From assembly GCF_000426245.1 (NCBI RefSeq), contig NZ_AUEZ01000004.1:1-64000 (forward strand): a stretch of 64,000 nt of DNA, in the 5' to 3' direction. The position numbers and the translations under genes are program-made. The stretch's first letter is position 1; each line of letters begins with the position of its first letter. This document shows positions 40,831-48,986 of the stretch, piece after piece. Source of the DNA: Bradyrhizobium sp. Ai1a-2 (GTDB lineage: Bacteria > Pseudomonadota > Alphaproteobacteria > Rhizobiales > Xanthobacteraceae). Under the pieces are notes generated by a model. It saw only the letters and a list, made by a program, of their open reading frames with translations, was not told the DNA's origin and did not search any database.

Positions 40831-41183
40831 TGGGTCTTACCGCGGTCCAATCACGCTGCTTGGTGTTCGTGCGCGACCGGATTGCGGAGCGCGGCGTGTC
40901 ACCTTCGTACCGGGAAATCGCCGATCACCTCGGTATCAAGAGCAAGGGACAGGTCTCGAAGATCGTCGACGAGCTCGCCACGCGAGGCGCCCTGGTCCGG
41001 ATCCGCAACAAGGCCAGGACGCTGGCGCTGCCTGAGCCCGTCGCCGGATCTGGTCTCCTCGTCAAGCCGCATCCGGAAGTTCGCCGGGCAATCGAGGCCT
41101 ACGCGCGCCAGCACCACATCAGCGTCCGGACGGCAGCCGAAGAGGCCCTCCATGTCTATTTTGTGGATGCGGCCGCCCAATGA
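40827..41183 (+). CDS. LexA DNA-binding domain protein without peptidase
   Basis: A 118-residue protein. Residues 1-70 match the LexA winged helix: LTAVQSRCLVFVRDRIAERG, then SPSYREIADHLG and VDELATRGALVRIRNKARTL. The S24 peptidase domain is absent and a short helical tail (RQHHISVRTAAEEALHVYF) takes its place. It could bind LexA-like boxes without SOS cleavage. Confidence 0.85.
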   Translation: MMGLTAVQSRCLVFVRDRIAERGVSPSYREIADHLGIKSKGQVSKIVDELATRGALVRIRNKARTLALPEPVAGSGLLVKPHPEVRRAIEAYARQHHISVRTAAEEALHVYFVDAAAQ

Positions 41184-41554
41184 GCGCGATCATCCAAAAG
41201 CTGCGCGATCGCATCGCCGACCTCGAGGAGGAAGTCCGCCAACTCCGCGAAGAGTTGTCGGGCGATAGGTTTAGCTTCCCCGCGGAGTGGAAGCTGGCGC
41301 GCCAGGAACGGCTGGCATTGAGCTCGCTCTATGCATCACGCGCAGGATATCGCTCGACGAACGCCCTCCATAGCGTGATCTCGCGATCGAGCGCGGATAC
41401 CCAGCCGCAAATGGTGATCACGATCGTCTACCGGCTTCGCCATAAGGTTGAGCCGTTCGGCGTATCGATCGAGGCCCGCCGGGGCGCCGGCTACGCCTTG
41501 ACGGCGGCCGGCCGGAAGAACCTCAGCAAGTTCGTGATCGAGGCGAGGCGCTGA
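41180..41554 (+). CDS. OmpR/CtrA-like winged-helix protein without receiver domain
   Basis: A 124-residue protein with an N-terminal coiled coil (RDRIADLEEEVRQLREEL) and a winged helix of the Trans_reg_C type. The end VIYRLRHK-like segment (IVYRLRHKVEPFGVSIEARR then GAGYAL) corresponds to the CtrA/OmpR recognition helix and wing. The receiver domain is missing, so phosphorylation cannot control it. It may occupy CtrA-type sites. Confidence 0.8.
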   Translation: MSAIIQKLRDRIADLEEEVRQLREELSGDRFSFPAEWKLARQERLALSSLYASRAGYRSTNALHSVISRSSADTQPQMVITIVYRLRHKVEPFGVSIEARRGAGYALTAAGRKNLSKFVIEARR

Positions 41555-41556
41555 GC

Positions 41557-42225
41557 ATGATCATCAACATCGATCACTTGAAGCGTTTGGCTGCAGACCC
41601 TAGCCACGCACTCGAACTCGGTAAGGCCGCCGAGCACATCGTATGTGCCGATTTGATCCTGAAGGGGTATCGCTGCTACCTGAGTGATCAGGGCCTCCCA
41701 TATGATCTCGTCGTCGACCTCAAAATCCGGCTTATTCGGGTCCAGGTAAAGGCCTGCTGCTTTGCGCGCGGACGCAATGCCGGCCGTAAAGAACTGAGGT
41801 TCGCCTACTCGTGGAGTATCCGCCAGCGCGGGCGAGGTCGAAAGGGAGCGCGCCTGAGCGCCGAGCACTGTGATGTTGTGGCGCTCGTCGCGCTCGACAT
41901 CGGCGTCACCGCATATCTTCCACTCGAACTCTGTGGGCAAGGACTACGGCTCGAGCCGCCTGGTTCGCCGCTAAGCGCTTCGTTCACCTCTGGATCGCGA
42001 TGGGCTCGAAATGTAGACCAATTTCCTTTCGAGGAAGCGATCGGAGGTGATCTGTCAAGCTACAAGGCAAGCCGCGGCGCGCACACGCATTGCATCCATG
42101 GGCACGAACTGACAGCCGATAACATCTATGTTGACGCTCGCGGCAACCGCCTGTGCCGCAAATGCATCAGCGCGCGTAGCAAGTCCTATCTGGAGCGAAA
42201 GCGAGCCAAGGGAGCTCAAGAATGA
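41557..42225 (+). CDS. PD-(D/E)XK endonuclease with C-terminal zinc module
   Basis: A 222-residue protein. Residues 15-70 look like a PD-(D/E)XK fold of the group I intron endonuclease type: LGKAAEHIVCADLILKGYRC, then LPYDLVVDLKIRLIRVQVKA with Asp and a QxK variant of ExK. The C-terminal 50 residues carry HCIHGHELTADNIYV and RLCRKCISARSKSYL, the same Cys/His module seen at 7443-8216 and at 52303-52953. Its ATG follows the previous stop by two bases. Confidence 0.75.
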   Translation: MIINIDHLKRLAADPSHALELGKAAEHIVCADLILKGYRCYLSDQGLPYDLVVDLKIRLIRVQVKACCFARGRNAGRKELRFAYSWSIRQRGRGRKGARLSAEHCDVVALVALDIGVTAYLPLELCGQGLRLEPPGSPLSASFTSGSRWARNVDQFPFEEAIGGDLSSYKASRGAHTHCIHGHELTADNIYVDARGNRLCRKCISARSKSYLERKRAKGAQE

Positions 42226-42902
42226 GCACCTGGTATTTCGACCCGCTCCCGATGTTCGGATTTGACGTAGTGGACGTTGACCCTCCGACGCACTTCCAAC
42301 TTTATTCCGAGAAGGGCAACAGAAAGTCGGCATCGGCACAGTACGACATCATGTCGTGGGATGATCTGGCAAAGATGCCGGTTGGCCATCTCGTGCGCGG
42401 CAACGGCATCATCACGCTTTGGGCTTGCCCACCGACGCTCGAGCAATCGCTTTGGCTGTTGAGACAGTGGGGCGCCCGCTTCAAGACTGAGCTCGTGTGG
42501 CCAAAGGGGCGCATGACGACGGGCTATCGGTCGCGCGGCATGCACGAGTCCGTTTTGCTCGGCGTGTTCGGCGACGAGCACCAGATCCACGACGCGCTTT
42601 ACGGCGTGATCAAGGGTAAAGCGCGCGGTCATTCCCAAAAGCCGCGCGAGTGGTACGCGCACCTCCGCAAGAAGACGCCGGGCCTCAGCCGGTTGTGCCT
42701 TTTTTCGCGTGAAAGCCATGAGGGATACACGCACTGGGGCAACGAGGTCGGCCTACTCGACAACGATGTGAAGCTCGCTCGTCAGCAGAAAGAGAAAGTA
42801 ATCGCGCCGACGCCTCTCTTCGATCGATTGGGAGAGGCGGCCCCGACCAGCGGATGCATCGAGCCTATCGAATTCGCGCGAGCGAATGAACTGCTGTTGT
42901 AA
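42222..42902 (+). CDS. MT-A70-type DNA adenine methyltransferase
   Basis: A 226-residue MT-A70 family protein. The catalytic motif is VDVDPPT (about residues 18-24; DPPW in the archetype), followed by the family patterns LWACPPTLEQSLWLLRQWG and SRGMHESVLLGVFG, and HSQKPREWY. It should methylate adenine N6 in DNA. The Trp to Thr change in DPPW is worth noting but is within the phage group. ATGA overlap with the nuclease gene. Confidence 0.88.
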   Translation: MSTWYFDPLPMFGFDVVDVDPPTHFQLYSEKGNRKSASAQYDIMSWDDLAKMPVGHLVRGNGIITLWACPPTLEQSLWLLRQWGARFKTELVWPKGRMTTGYRSRGMHESVLLGVFGDEHQIHDALYGVIKGKARGHSQKPREWYAHLRKKTPGLSRLCLFSRESHEGYTHWGNEVGLLDNDVKLARQQKEKVIAPTPLFDRLGEAAPTSGCIEPIEFARANELLL

Positions 42903-42921
42903 CCCCAACCGGAGGACTGCT

Positions 42922-43461
42922 ATGACCACTGAGCCGCCCAAAAATGAATATCCGCAACTCTCAATCGATGCCGTGAGCATCGCGCTGATCCGTGAGGCAA
43001 AACGGGTCAAGGACAAGAAGCAGGGCGAGTTGCGCGCCGCCTACACCACCGCTGATCTCCGCGGGCTTGACACCGAGGCGGCGAAGGTCGCGATAAAGCT
43101 CGTCGAGGACGGCAGCGAAGCTATCGATGCCTACTTCAATCAATTCAAGAAGGTCGGCGAGTACATCGGCGTGATGGGCAAGGTGTTGGCGCCTGCCCAG
43201 TACGAGATGTTCGGGCCCAAGATTGGACCGGTCCCAGAGGACGAGCGCGCGAAGCGTGAAGGACGTGCCGCCGGCTTCTCCCTTGACCCGGAAACTTCCG
43301 ACAAGAGCAACCCTTACGACATCGGCTCCATCAAAGGCCAGCAGTGGCTCAGGGCCTTCGACGACGCCCGACAGGAGCGCGATAGCATCATGTCAATGCA
43401 ACCGCCGGCGCCGGAAGGGGCTGCGGCAAAGAGCGACGGCGAAGAGGACGGCGGGGCCTGA
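42922..43461 (+). CDS. hypothetical helical protein
   Basis: A 179-residue protein from ATG 42922 with CGGAGG upstream. The first half is helical (REAKRVKDKKQGELRAAYTT, then KVAIKLVEDGSEAIDAYFNQ), the C-terminal third is disordered and acidic. A nucleoid-type DNA-binding role is possible but no motif confirms it. Confidence 0.7.
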   Translation: MTTEPPKNEYPQLSIDAVSIALIREAKRVKDKKQGELRAAYTTADLRGLDTEAAKVAIKLVEDGSEAIDAYFNQFKKVGEYIGVMGKVLAPAQYEMFGPKIGPVPEDERAKREGRAAGFSLDPETSDKSNPYDIGSIKGQQWLRAFDDARQERDSIMSMQPPAPEGAAAKSDGEEDGGA

Positions 43462-43467
43462 CCCTAA

Positions 43468-44040
43468 ATGCGCATCCTGGGCATGGACATCGCGACGACC
43501 ACCGGCCTCTGCATGCTGGACGGTGATCGCTATGTCTTTGCCCGGGCGTTCCACTGGGAAGGGAAATACTCCGGCCAGGTTTTCAGGCACTTCAGAAAGA
43601 CGCTCTACAAGATCGTCGAGGACAACCGCATCGAGTATGGCGCCGCCGAAGAGCCACTGCGCACGGATATCGAGATCAAGGGTAAACCAACCGAGGACAA
43701 GCCAGAGCCGGAGTCGACGCGCCCTCCTATGAAGACGTTCCAGCGCATTTACGGTCTGTGCGCAATCGCGGAGGAGGTCTTTGAGGCGCACAAGGTCCCG
43801 TTCAAATATGTCAACCAGGGAACATGGCGAAAGGCCTTCACCGGAAACGGCCGCGCAACGAAGAATGACTCGCTCGCCTACGCCCAACTGATCGACAAGA
43901 CGATCACCTCACTCGACGCCGCCGAGAGCCTCGGCGTGGCGTGGTGGCTTCGTGGCCATCTCGATCCGCGCTTCGCATCACCGCGCGGCGATCTCTTCGA
44001 ACCGACGCTCATACCGACACGAAAGGAGACGCCATTTTGA
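43468..44040 (+). CDS. RuvC-like resolvase (RNase H fold)
   Basis: A 190-residue protein with a RuvC-like active site: Asp in ILGMDIATTTGLC (residue 7), Glu in YGAAEEPLRT (about 63) and the late Asp in SLDAAESLGVAWWL (about 152). Phage RuvC-like enzymes resolve branched DNA before packaging. Its stop overlaps the start of dnaN (TTGA). Confidence 0.82.
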   Translation: MRILGMDIATTTGLCMLDGDRYVFARAFHWEGKYSGQVFRHFRKTLYKIVEDNRIEYGAAEEPLRTDIEIKGKPTEDKPEPESTRPPMKTFQRIYGLCAIAEEVFEAHKVPFKYVNQGTWRKAFTGNGRATKNDSLAYAQLIDKTITSLDAAESLGVAWWLRGHLDPRFASPRGDLFEPTLIPTRKETPF

Positions 44041-45155
44041 AAGCCACGTTAGAACACGCCGCACTGTTGAAGGTGCTCGGCAGGGTGCACCGAATTCTGG
44101 AACGCCGCAACACCATTCCGATTCTATCGAACGTCCTTATCGAGGTCGACCAGGACGTCATCAACGTTCGCGCTACGGACCTGGATATTCTCATAGCCGA
44201 CCGGATGAAGGCCGAAGTTGCGCGGAAGGGGGCCACCACTGTCCCCGGGCATATGCTGCATGAGATTGTTCGAAAGATGCCGACCGGCAGCCAGGTCTCA
44301 ATCGAGGTCGATGAATCGAAGTCGCCGTCGATGATCGTAAAGTCGGGCCGGTCGCGGTTCACTTTGCAGACCTTACCTGTTTCGGATTTCCCCGATCTGT
44401 CGGCGGATGATCTGTCGACATCGTTCTCGATGCCGGGCAAAGATCTGTTGCACCTTGTCGAGAAGGCGCAGTTCGCGATCTCGACCGAGGAAACTCGCTT
44501 CTATCTGAATGGCATCTTCTTCCATTGTGCTGGCGGCCATAACGCGCCGACGCTCCGTGCGGTCGCCACAGATGGCCACCGGTTGGCGCAGGTTGAAATT
44601 CAACTGCCCGACGGCGCTAAGGACATGCCTGGGGTCATCATTCCGCGGAAGACGGTGGGCGAGTTGTCGCGCCTGTTCGGTGCCGACGACACCATTCAGA
44701 TCGAGGTATCGAGAGGGAAGATTCGGTTCTCGGCAGGCGACATCGTCCTGACTTCCAAGCTGATCGATGGAACCTTTCCGGATTATCAGCGTGTCATCCC
44801 CGTCAACAACGACAAGGTGTTGAAGGTCATTTGCAAGGACATTCGGTCGGCGGTGGATCGCGTCGCCACCGTCTCCTCCGACAAGGGAAGATCGGTCAAG
44901 GTTTCGTTAGAGTACGGCAAGGTCACCCTGTCGTGCCAGAATCCCGATGCTGGCACCGCTACGGACGAGTTGGAAGCGGAGTTCGAAGGCGCCTCGCTCG
45001 AGATCGGCTTCAACAGCCGGTACATCGGCGACATTCTGGGGGAGATCGACGGCGATGTTCTGACCGTCAAGCTGGCTGATCCCGGATCTCCGACCATCTT
45101 CACCGGCAGCGACGCCGGTTCGCTCTACGTCCTCATGCCGATGAGGGTGTCGTAG
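44037..45155 (+). CDS. dnaN: DNA polymerase III beta subunit (sliding clamp)
   Basis: A 372-residue clamp of full length (host DnaN is about 372). The three repeated clamp domains are seen through MKATLEHAALLKVLGRVHRI at the start, RFYLNGIFFH and ATDGHRLAQVEI in domain 2, and YVLMPMRV at the end, the classic MPMR C-terminus. TTG 44037 is the start, with AAAGGAG upstream. A phage-encoded clamp would load on phage replication forks without competition for the host clamp; no phage polymerase is visible in the window. Confidence 0.95.
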   Translation: MKATLEHAALLKVLGRVHRILERRNTIPILSNVLIEVDQDVINVRATDLDILIADRMKAEVARKGATTVPGHMLHEIVRKMPTGSQVSIEVDESKSPSMIVKSGRSRFTLQTLPVSDFPDLSADDLSTSFSMPGKDLLHLVEKAQFAISTEETRFYLNGIFFHCAGGHNAPTLRAVATDGHRLAQVEIQLPDGAKDMPGVIIPRKTVGELSRLFGADDTIQIEVSRGKIRFSAGDIVLTSKLIDGTFPDYQRVIPVNNDKVLKVICKDIRSAVDRVATVSSDKGRSVKVSLEYGKVTLSCQNPDAGTATDELEAEFEGASLEIGFNSRYIGDILGEIDGDVLTVKLADPGSPTIFTGSDAGSLYVLMPMRVS

Positions 45156-45159
45156 CGTC

Positions 45160-45390
45160 ATGGCAGATTGGCGGAAGATCGAGACGGCGATCGAGGATTA
45201 CTTTCGTCGCCAAGGCACGCCAGCCGCACGAGCGGGCGGTGACCTCTTCGTTGGCGCGATCACCCCAGAGGTCACTCATCGAAGTGCCGACGATGGCCAC
45301 GCGACGACCGTCCTCACTATCGACGAGGAAGAAGAGATCGCGTTCGTTTCGTTGAGCGATCTCGCGCGCGAATTGGAGGCGCTGAAGTGA
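45160..45390 (+). CDS. small hypothetical protein (76 aa)
   Basis: ATG 45160 is four bases after dnaN, and its stop overlaps the methyltransferase start (GTGA). Helix MADWRKIETAIEDYFRRQG is followed by beta strands (ATTVLTIDEEEEIAFVSLSD). Not recognised. Confidence 0.65.
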   Translation: MADWRKIETAIEDYFRRQGTPAARAGGDLFVGAITPEVTHRSADDGHATTVLTIDEEEEIAFVSLSDLARELEALK

Positions 45391-47756
45391 CAGCGCTTTT
45401 TCAGGTCGACATTAACCATGCTCATCTTTTCTGCGGAGTCGGTGGCGGTGCAAAAGGATTTAACAAGGGCCGTGCAAAGGTCGGAAATCTCGTCGCTCGA
45501 TTCAGATGCCTTGGCGGGATCGACAGTGATCCGGCGGCATGCCGCGACTTCGAGTCGCTGGTCGGTGCCAAAGCTTCCTGCCGCGATCTTTTCTCCCGGG
45601 AGCAATATCGGGACTTTCACGGCCACGAGCCACCCGCTGGCTGGGTCGAGTCGCAGCCGGATGATGTTCGCCGTGATTTCGGCAACGAGCATCCGCATAT
45701 CTGCTTCCTGTCTGCACCCTGTAAGGGCTTCTCGGGACTGCTGTCTGAGAAGATGTCCGGGACACGCAAGTACCAGGCGCTGAACGGTCTCACGCTGCGC
45801 GGCATCTGGCTTGTGCTCGAGGCGTATAAGGACGATCCGGTCGAGCTCATCGTGTTTGAGAACGTGCCGCGGATCGCGACGCGGGGTCGCTATCTCCTTG
45901 ATCAGATCGTCGCGCTGCTGCGTGCGTACGGACGCCTCGGACAGAGCCGCAAGCGGTTCCTCCTTGTGGCGCGATACGCCGCAAAGGTTCCGCCATTCGT
46001 CTACACGCCGGTCAAACACCCGCTGCGCGGCGTCGGCGAGATCCTCGAGAAGCTTCCGATCCCCGGCATCATCCCGGGCCTCGGCGGTCCGATGCATAGG
46101 ATGCCGGCGCTGCAATGGAAGACGTGGGTCCGGTTGGCGTTCGTTCGCGCCGGCGCCGACTGGCGCTCGCTGAACGATCTTGCGGTGCGGGACGGCCATC
46201 TCCGTGACTTCGGGATAGTCCCGGACGAGGATTGGCACAGAGGCGTGCTCGGCGTTCGTCGATGGGATGACACATCCGGCACAGTGACGGCGCGAGCCAA
46301 TCCGACGACGGGGGCATTCAGCGTGGCGGACCCCCGCGAGATCCGCGCCCAGGACTTCCACGGTCTTAGGGTGAATAACTGGAAGGGCACGGCCGCCGCG
46401 GTGCCGACACAGCGTAGCCCTGGCTCAAGCGCTCAATCCGTCGCCGATCCCCGGATCGACGGTCACGAGAAAAGCGTGCAACTCGGCGTTGGTCACTGGG
46501 ACCAGCCGTCGGCGGTGGTGAAGGGGGATGTCTCGGTCGGTACCGGCCGATATGCCGTGGCGGATCCTCGACTCGAGCGCGAGGTCTTCAACTCGACGTT
46601 CCGCATCGTCTCCTGGCCGGAGACATCGCCAGCGATCGCCGGGCCTGGTGGTGCTGGTGGCGGGCTCGCCGTCGCGGACCCGCGTCCGGCGCAGCGGGAT
46701 GACTACAAGCAAACCAAATATCGGGTGACTGGCTTCGATGAGGCCTCCGGCGCGGTCATCGGCGCCTCGACCACCGGCACCGGAGCTTTCGCTGTCGCGG
46801 ATCCCCGCCACCACAACTGGCATCCCGGCGCGTCGAGTTCGAAAGAGCGCGTCACGGCATGGGATGAAACGGCGCGTCCGATCACCGGATCTCAGCAGGT
46901 GGCGTCGGGTGCCGGAGCCGTTGCTGATCCCCGGCCAGGCTTTGGGAAGGGAACGCATCACCACGTCTTGAAGGTGACCGGTTGGGATCAGCATGGCGGC
47001 ACCGTAACGGCGTCAACGCATCCATCTGGCGGCGCGCTCTCCGTGGCCGATCCGCGTCTCGCCGACGGCACCCGCAATTCCGCGCTGGGAGTCCAGGGCT
47101 GGCATGATCACTCCGGTGTTGTAGCCGGCGAGAGTCATCCGACCAACGGCGCCTTTGCCGTTGCCGACCCACGGCCGGAAGCGCTCTCGGACGAGAAGCG
47201 CGATGCCTATCTCACCGGTGGTCACTACGGTGTCGTGCCTTGGGATGAGCACAGTGGCGCGGTGCCGGCGCACGCTAAAAACAACAACGGGCCATGGTCG
47301 GTCGCCGACCCACGCGAGACCGGAGACGGTCCGACGGACGAGACGGCACCATGGGACAAACTCCCGGCCGCCAATGACAAATTGGTGTGCGTCATCCGTG
47401 CCCTGGACGGGACATGGCACAGGCCATTCACGACGCTCGAGCTCGCCGCGCTGCAAGGCCTCGTCGACCTCGACGACGAAGAGGAGAGGGCGGCGCTTTC
47501 GCTGGATGCGCGCGACCCGGAATGGGTCGCCCACATCGAGCGGATGAACAACGTGCTGGTGCTGGACGGTGCGTCAGATAGCGCCTGGCGCGAGCGCATC
47601 GGAAACATGGTCCCGCCGCCTGCGGCGCAGGCGATCGCCGGCGTCTTCGGCACCACGCTGCTCGGCGCCTGGTCGGGCCAGACCTTCATGATGGGATCAA
47701 CACCGATTTGGGTGCGGCCGGTCGCGGTCGCGCTCATGGCTGCTCAATCCACCTAA
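45387..47756 (+). CDS. DNA cytosine-5 methyltransferase with nine internal repeats
   Basis: A 789-residue C5 methyltransferase, about twice the usual length. Core motifs: HLFCGVGGGAKGF (motif I), SAPCKGFSGLL (motif IV with catalytic Cys, about 111), VFENVPR (motif VI), LGQSRKRFLLVAR (motif VIII) and IGNMVPPPAAQAI (motif X, near 740). Between VIII and X, where the target-recognition domain sits, lie nine repeats of about 35-50 residues, each ending in VADPR and containing a WD/WH..SG.V step. Starts with GTG 45387 overlapping the previous stop. The repeats may widen or diversify DNA recognition. Confidence 0.9.
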   Translation: MTALFQVDINHAHLFCGVGGGAKGFNKGRAKVGNLVARFRCLGGIDSDPAACRDFESLVGAKASCRDLFSREQYRDFHGHEPPAGWVESQPDDVRRDFGNEHPHICFLSAPCKGFSGLLSEKMSGTRKYQALNGLTLRGIWLVLEAYKDDPVELIVFENVPRIATRGRYLLDQIVALLRAYGRLGQSRKRFLLVARYAAKVPPFVYTPVKHPLRGVGEILEKLPIPGIIPGLGGPMHRMPALQWKTWVRLAFVRAGADWRSLNDLAVRDGHLRDFGIVPDEDWHRGVLGVRRWDDTSGTVTARANPTTGAFSVADPREIRAQDFHGLRVNNWKGTAAAVPTQRSPGSSAQSVADPRIDGHEKSVQLGVGHWDQPSAVVKGDVSVGTGRYAVADPRLEREVFNSTFRIVSWPETSPAIAGPGGAGGGLAVADPRPAQRDDYKQTKYRVTGFDEASGAVIGASTTGTGAFAVADPRHHNWHPGASSSKERVTAWDETARPITGSQQVASGAGAVADPRPGFGKGTHHHVLKVTGWDQHGGTVTASTHPSGGALSVADPRLADGTRNSALGVQGWHDHSGVVAGESHPTNGAFAVADPRPEALSDEKRDAYLTGGHYGVVPWDEHSGAVPAHAKNNNGPWSVADPRETGDGPTDETAPWDKLPAANDKLVCVIRALDGTWHRPFTTLELAALQGLVDLDDEEERAALSLDARDPEWVAHIERMNNVLVLDGASDSAWRERIGNMVPPPAAQAIAGVFGTTLLGAWSGQTFMMGSTPIWVRPVAVALMAAQST
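46257..47330 (+). repeat. tandem coding repeats in the cytosine methyltransferase
   Basis: Nine units ending in VADPR (residues about 312 to 650 of the protein) give DNA copies around the motif coding GTGGCGGACCC/GTCGCGGATCC. Sequence between VADPR marks varies in length and content; the W(D/H)xxSGxV and TGAF(A/S) steps recur. Divergence between units shows an old amplification. Confidence 0.8.
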
Positions 47757-47767
47757 AGGAGAAATCG

Positions 47768-47869
47768 ATGAGCGAGTTTGCCCAATTCGTTGCCACGGTC
47801 GCGCTGCTGGCGCCTGTCGCCGCATATGCGGTCTACCGCCGGTGGTCGAAGTTGAAAGGCAGCACCTGA
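47768..47869 (+). CDS. membrane micro-protein (33 aa)
   Basis: ATG 47768 has AAAGGAG eight bases upstream. One membrane helix (FVATVALLAPVAAYAVY) is followed by a basic tail RRWSKLKGST. Twelve bases after the methyltransferase gene. Confidence 0.6.
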   Translation: MSEFAQFVATVALLAPVAAYAVYRRWSKLKGST

Positions 47870-47879
47870 AGGAAAACAC

Positions 47880-47984
47880 ATGCAGGTCATCGCGGAAATC
47901 GTCGGTGGATTGGTCCTGATCGGACTCGTCCTCGTCGGCGCGGACATCGTCGTCAAACGCCTAACCACCAAGCAGAGGAGATAA
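47880..47984 (+). CDS. membrane micro-protein (34 aa)
   Basis: ATG 47880 follows GAAGGAAAA. The peptide has one membrane helix (IVGGLVLIGLVLVGADIVV) and a basic tail KRLTTKQRR. It ends seven bases before the prohibitin-like gene, whose ribosome-binding site AGGAGA overlaps its last codons. Confidence 0.6.
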   Translation: MQVIAEIVGGLVLIGLVLVGADIVVKRLTTKQRR

Positions 47985-47991
47985 TAGGAAA

Positions 47992-48897
47992 ATGCCACAG
48001 ATAAGATACCGGGACGAAGAGATTTCAGTTCAGAGCCGAATTGGAGGCTACGTCATCCTTGTCGGGATTGCCGCGTGCGTATTGCTTGGCATGACCGTTC
48101 TATTTGGTAGCTGGTACACCGTAGATCAGACCGAGCGCGGGGTGCTTTTGCGCAACGGAGCCGTCGTCGGAGTTGCACAGCCTGGACTCGGCTTCAAACT
48201 CCCGATGATCGATGGTGTGACGAAGATCAGCGTCAAGACGTCGACGTACACCTGGGACAAGATGAACTCCTACTCCTTCGATCAGCAGCCTGCTGATCTC
48301 AAGGTGAGCGTTACCTTCCGCATATCCCCCGAGAAGGTATCCGATCTCTACGGGAGGTTTGGAAGTATCGAGACGGCGCTCAACCAAGTCGTCAGCCCGG
48401 TCGTGAACCAACAGGTCAAGGTGGTCTTCGGGCGGTACACCGCGGTGCGGGCGATCCAGGAGCGCGGGGCGCTGAATACGTCGATCAAGGACGCAATCAC
48501 CGCGACCTTGAAGGACGATCCGATGATCATCATCGAGAGTGTGCAGCTCGAGAACATCGACTTCAGCCAGAACTACCTGCACTCGATCGAGCAGCGGATG
48601 CTTGCGGAAGTCGAAGTGCAGAAGCTGCAGCAGAACGCCGAGCGCGAGAAGGTGCAGGCCCAGATCACGGTGACGCAGGCGACGGCGAAGGCCAACGCGA
48701 TTCGCGCCGAGGCTGAAGCGCAGGCCGACGCCATCAAGCTGAGGGGCGAGGCTGAAGCCTCCGCCATCCGGGCACGGGGCGGAGCGCTCGGCGATAACCC
48801 TCGTCTCGTCGAACTCGTCCAGGCGGAAAAGTGGGATGGGAAACTGCCGGTCACGATGGTCCCCGGCGGGGCGACCCCGTTCGTATCCGTGAAGTAG
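47992..48897 (+). CDS. SPFH/prohibitin-like membrane protein
   Basis: A 301-residue SPFH protein. A membrane helix (YVILVGIAACVLLGMTVLFG) is followed by the band-7 domain (VDQTERGVLLRNGAVVGVAQ, LGFKLPMIDGVTKISVKTST) and a coiled coil rich in Ala/Glu (AKANAIRAEAEAQADAIKLR). Prohibitins form large rings at the membrane and guard proteases or membrane domains. Phage versions are known but their role is not; surrounding membrane micro-proteins may be partners. Confidence 0.88.
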   Translation: MPQIRYRDEEISVQSRIGGYVILVGIAACVLLGMTVLFGSWYTVDQTERGVLLRNGAVVGVAQPGLGFKLPMIDGVTKISVKTSTYTWDKMNSYSFDQQPADLKVSVTFRISPEKVSDLYGRFGSIETALNQVVSPVVNQQVKVVFGRYTAVRAIQERGALNTSIKDAITATLKDDPMIIIESVQLENIDFSQNYLHSIEQRMLAEVEVQKLQQNAEREKVQAQITVTQATAKANAIRAEAEAQADAIKLRGEAEASAIRARGGALGDNPRLVELVQAEKWDGKLPVTMVPGGATPFVSVK

Positions 48898-48899
48898 CG

Positions 48900-48980
48900 A
48901 TGTCGACGGAAGTCATTCTCGGGCTCTTGATGCTGGCGGTCGCTGCCGGCGGCATCATCGCCTGGATCAAACTGTCATAG
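48900..48980 (+). CDS. membrane micro-protein (26 aa)
   Basis: ATG 48900 is two bases after the prohibitin-like stop. The peptide is nearly all one membrane helix (EVILGLLMLAVAAGGIIAWI). Third such peptide around the prohibitin gene. Confidence 0.5.
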   Translation: MSTEVILGLLMLAVAAGGIIAWIKLS

Positions 48981-48986
48981 GTCGAC

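Noticed and set aside
46257..47330. Regular repeats that might be a CRISPR array
   Set aside because: The repeats are in-frame protein units ending in VADPR with diverged DNA; units are not identical and have no fixed spacers. No cas gene is present.
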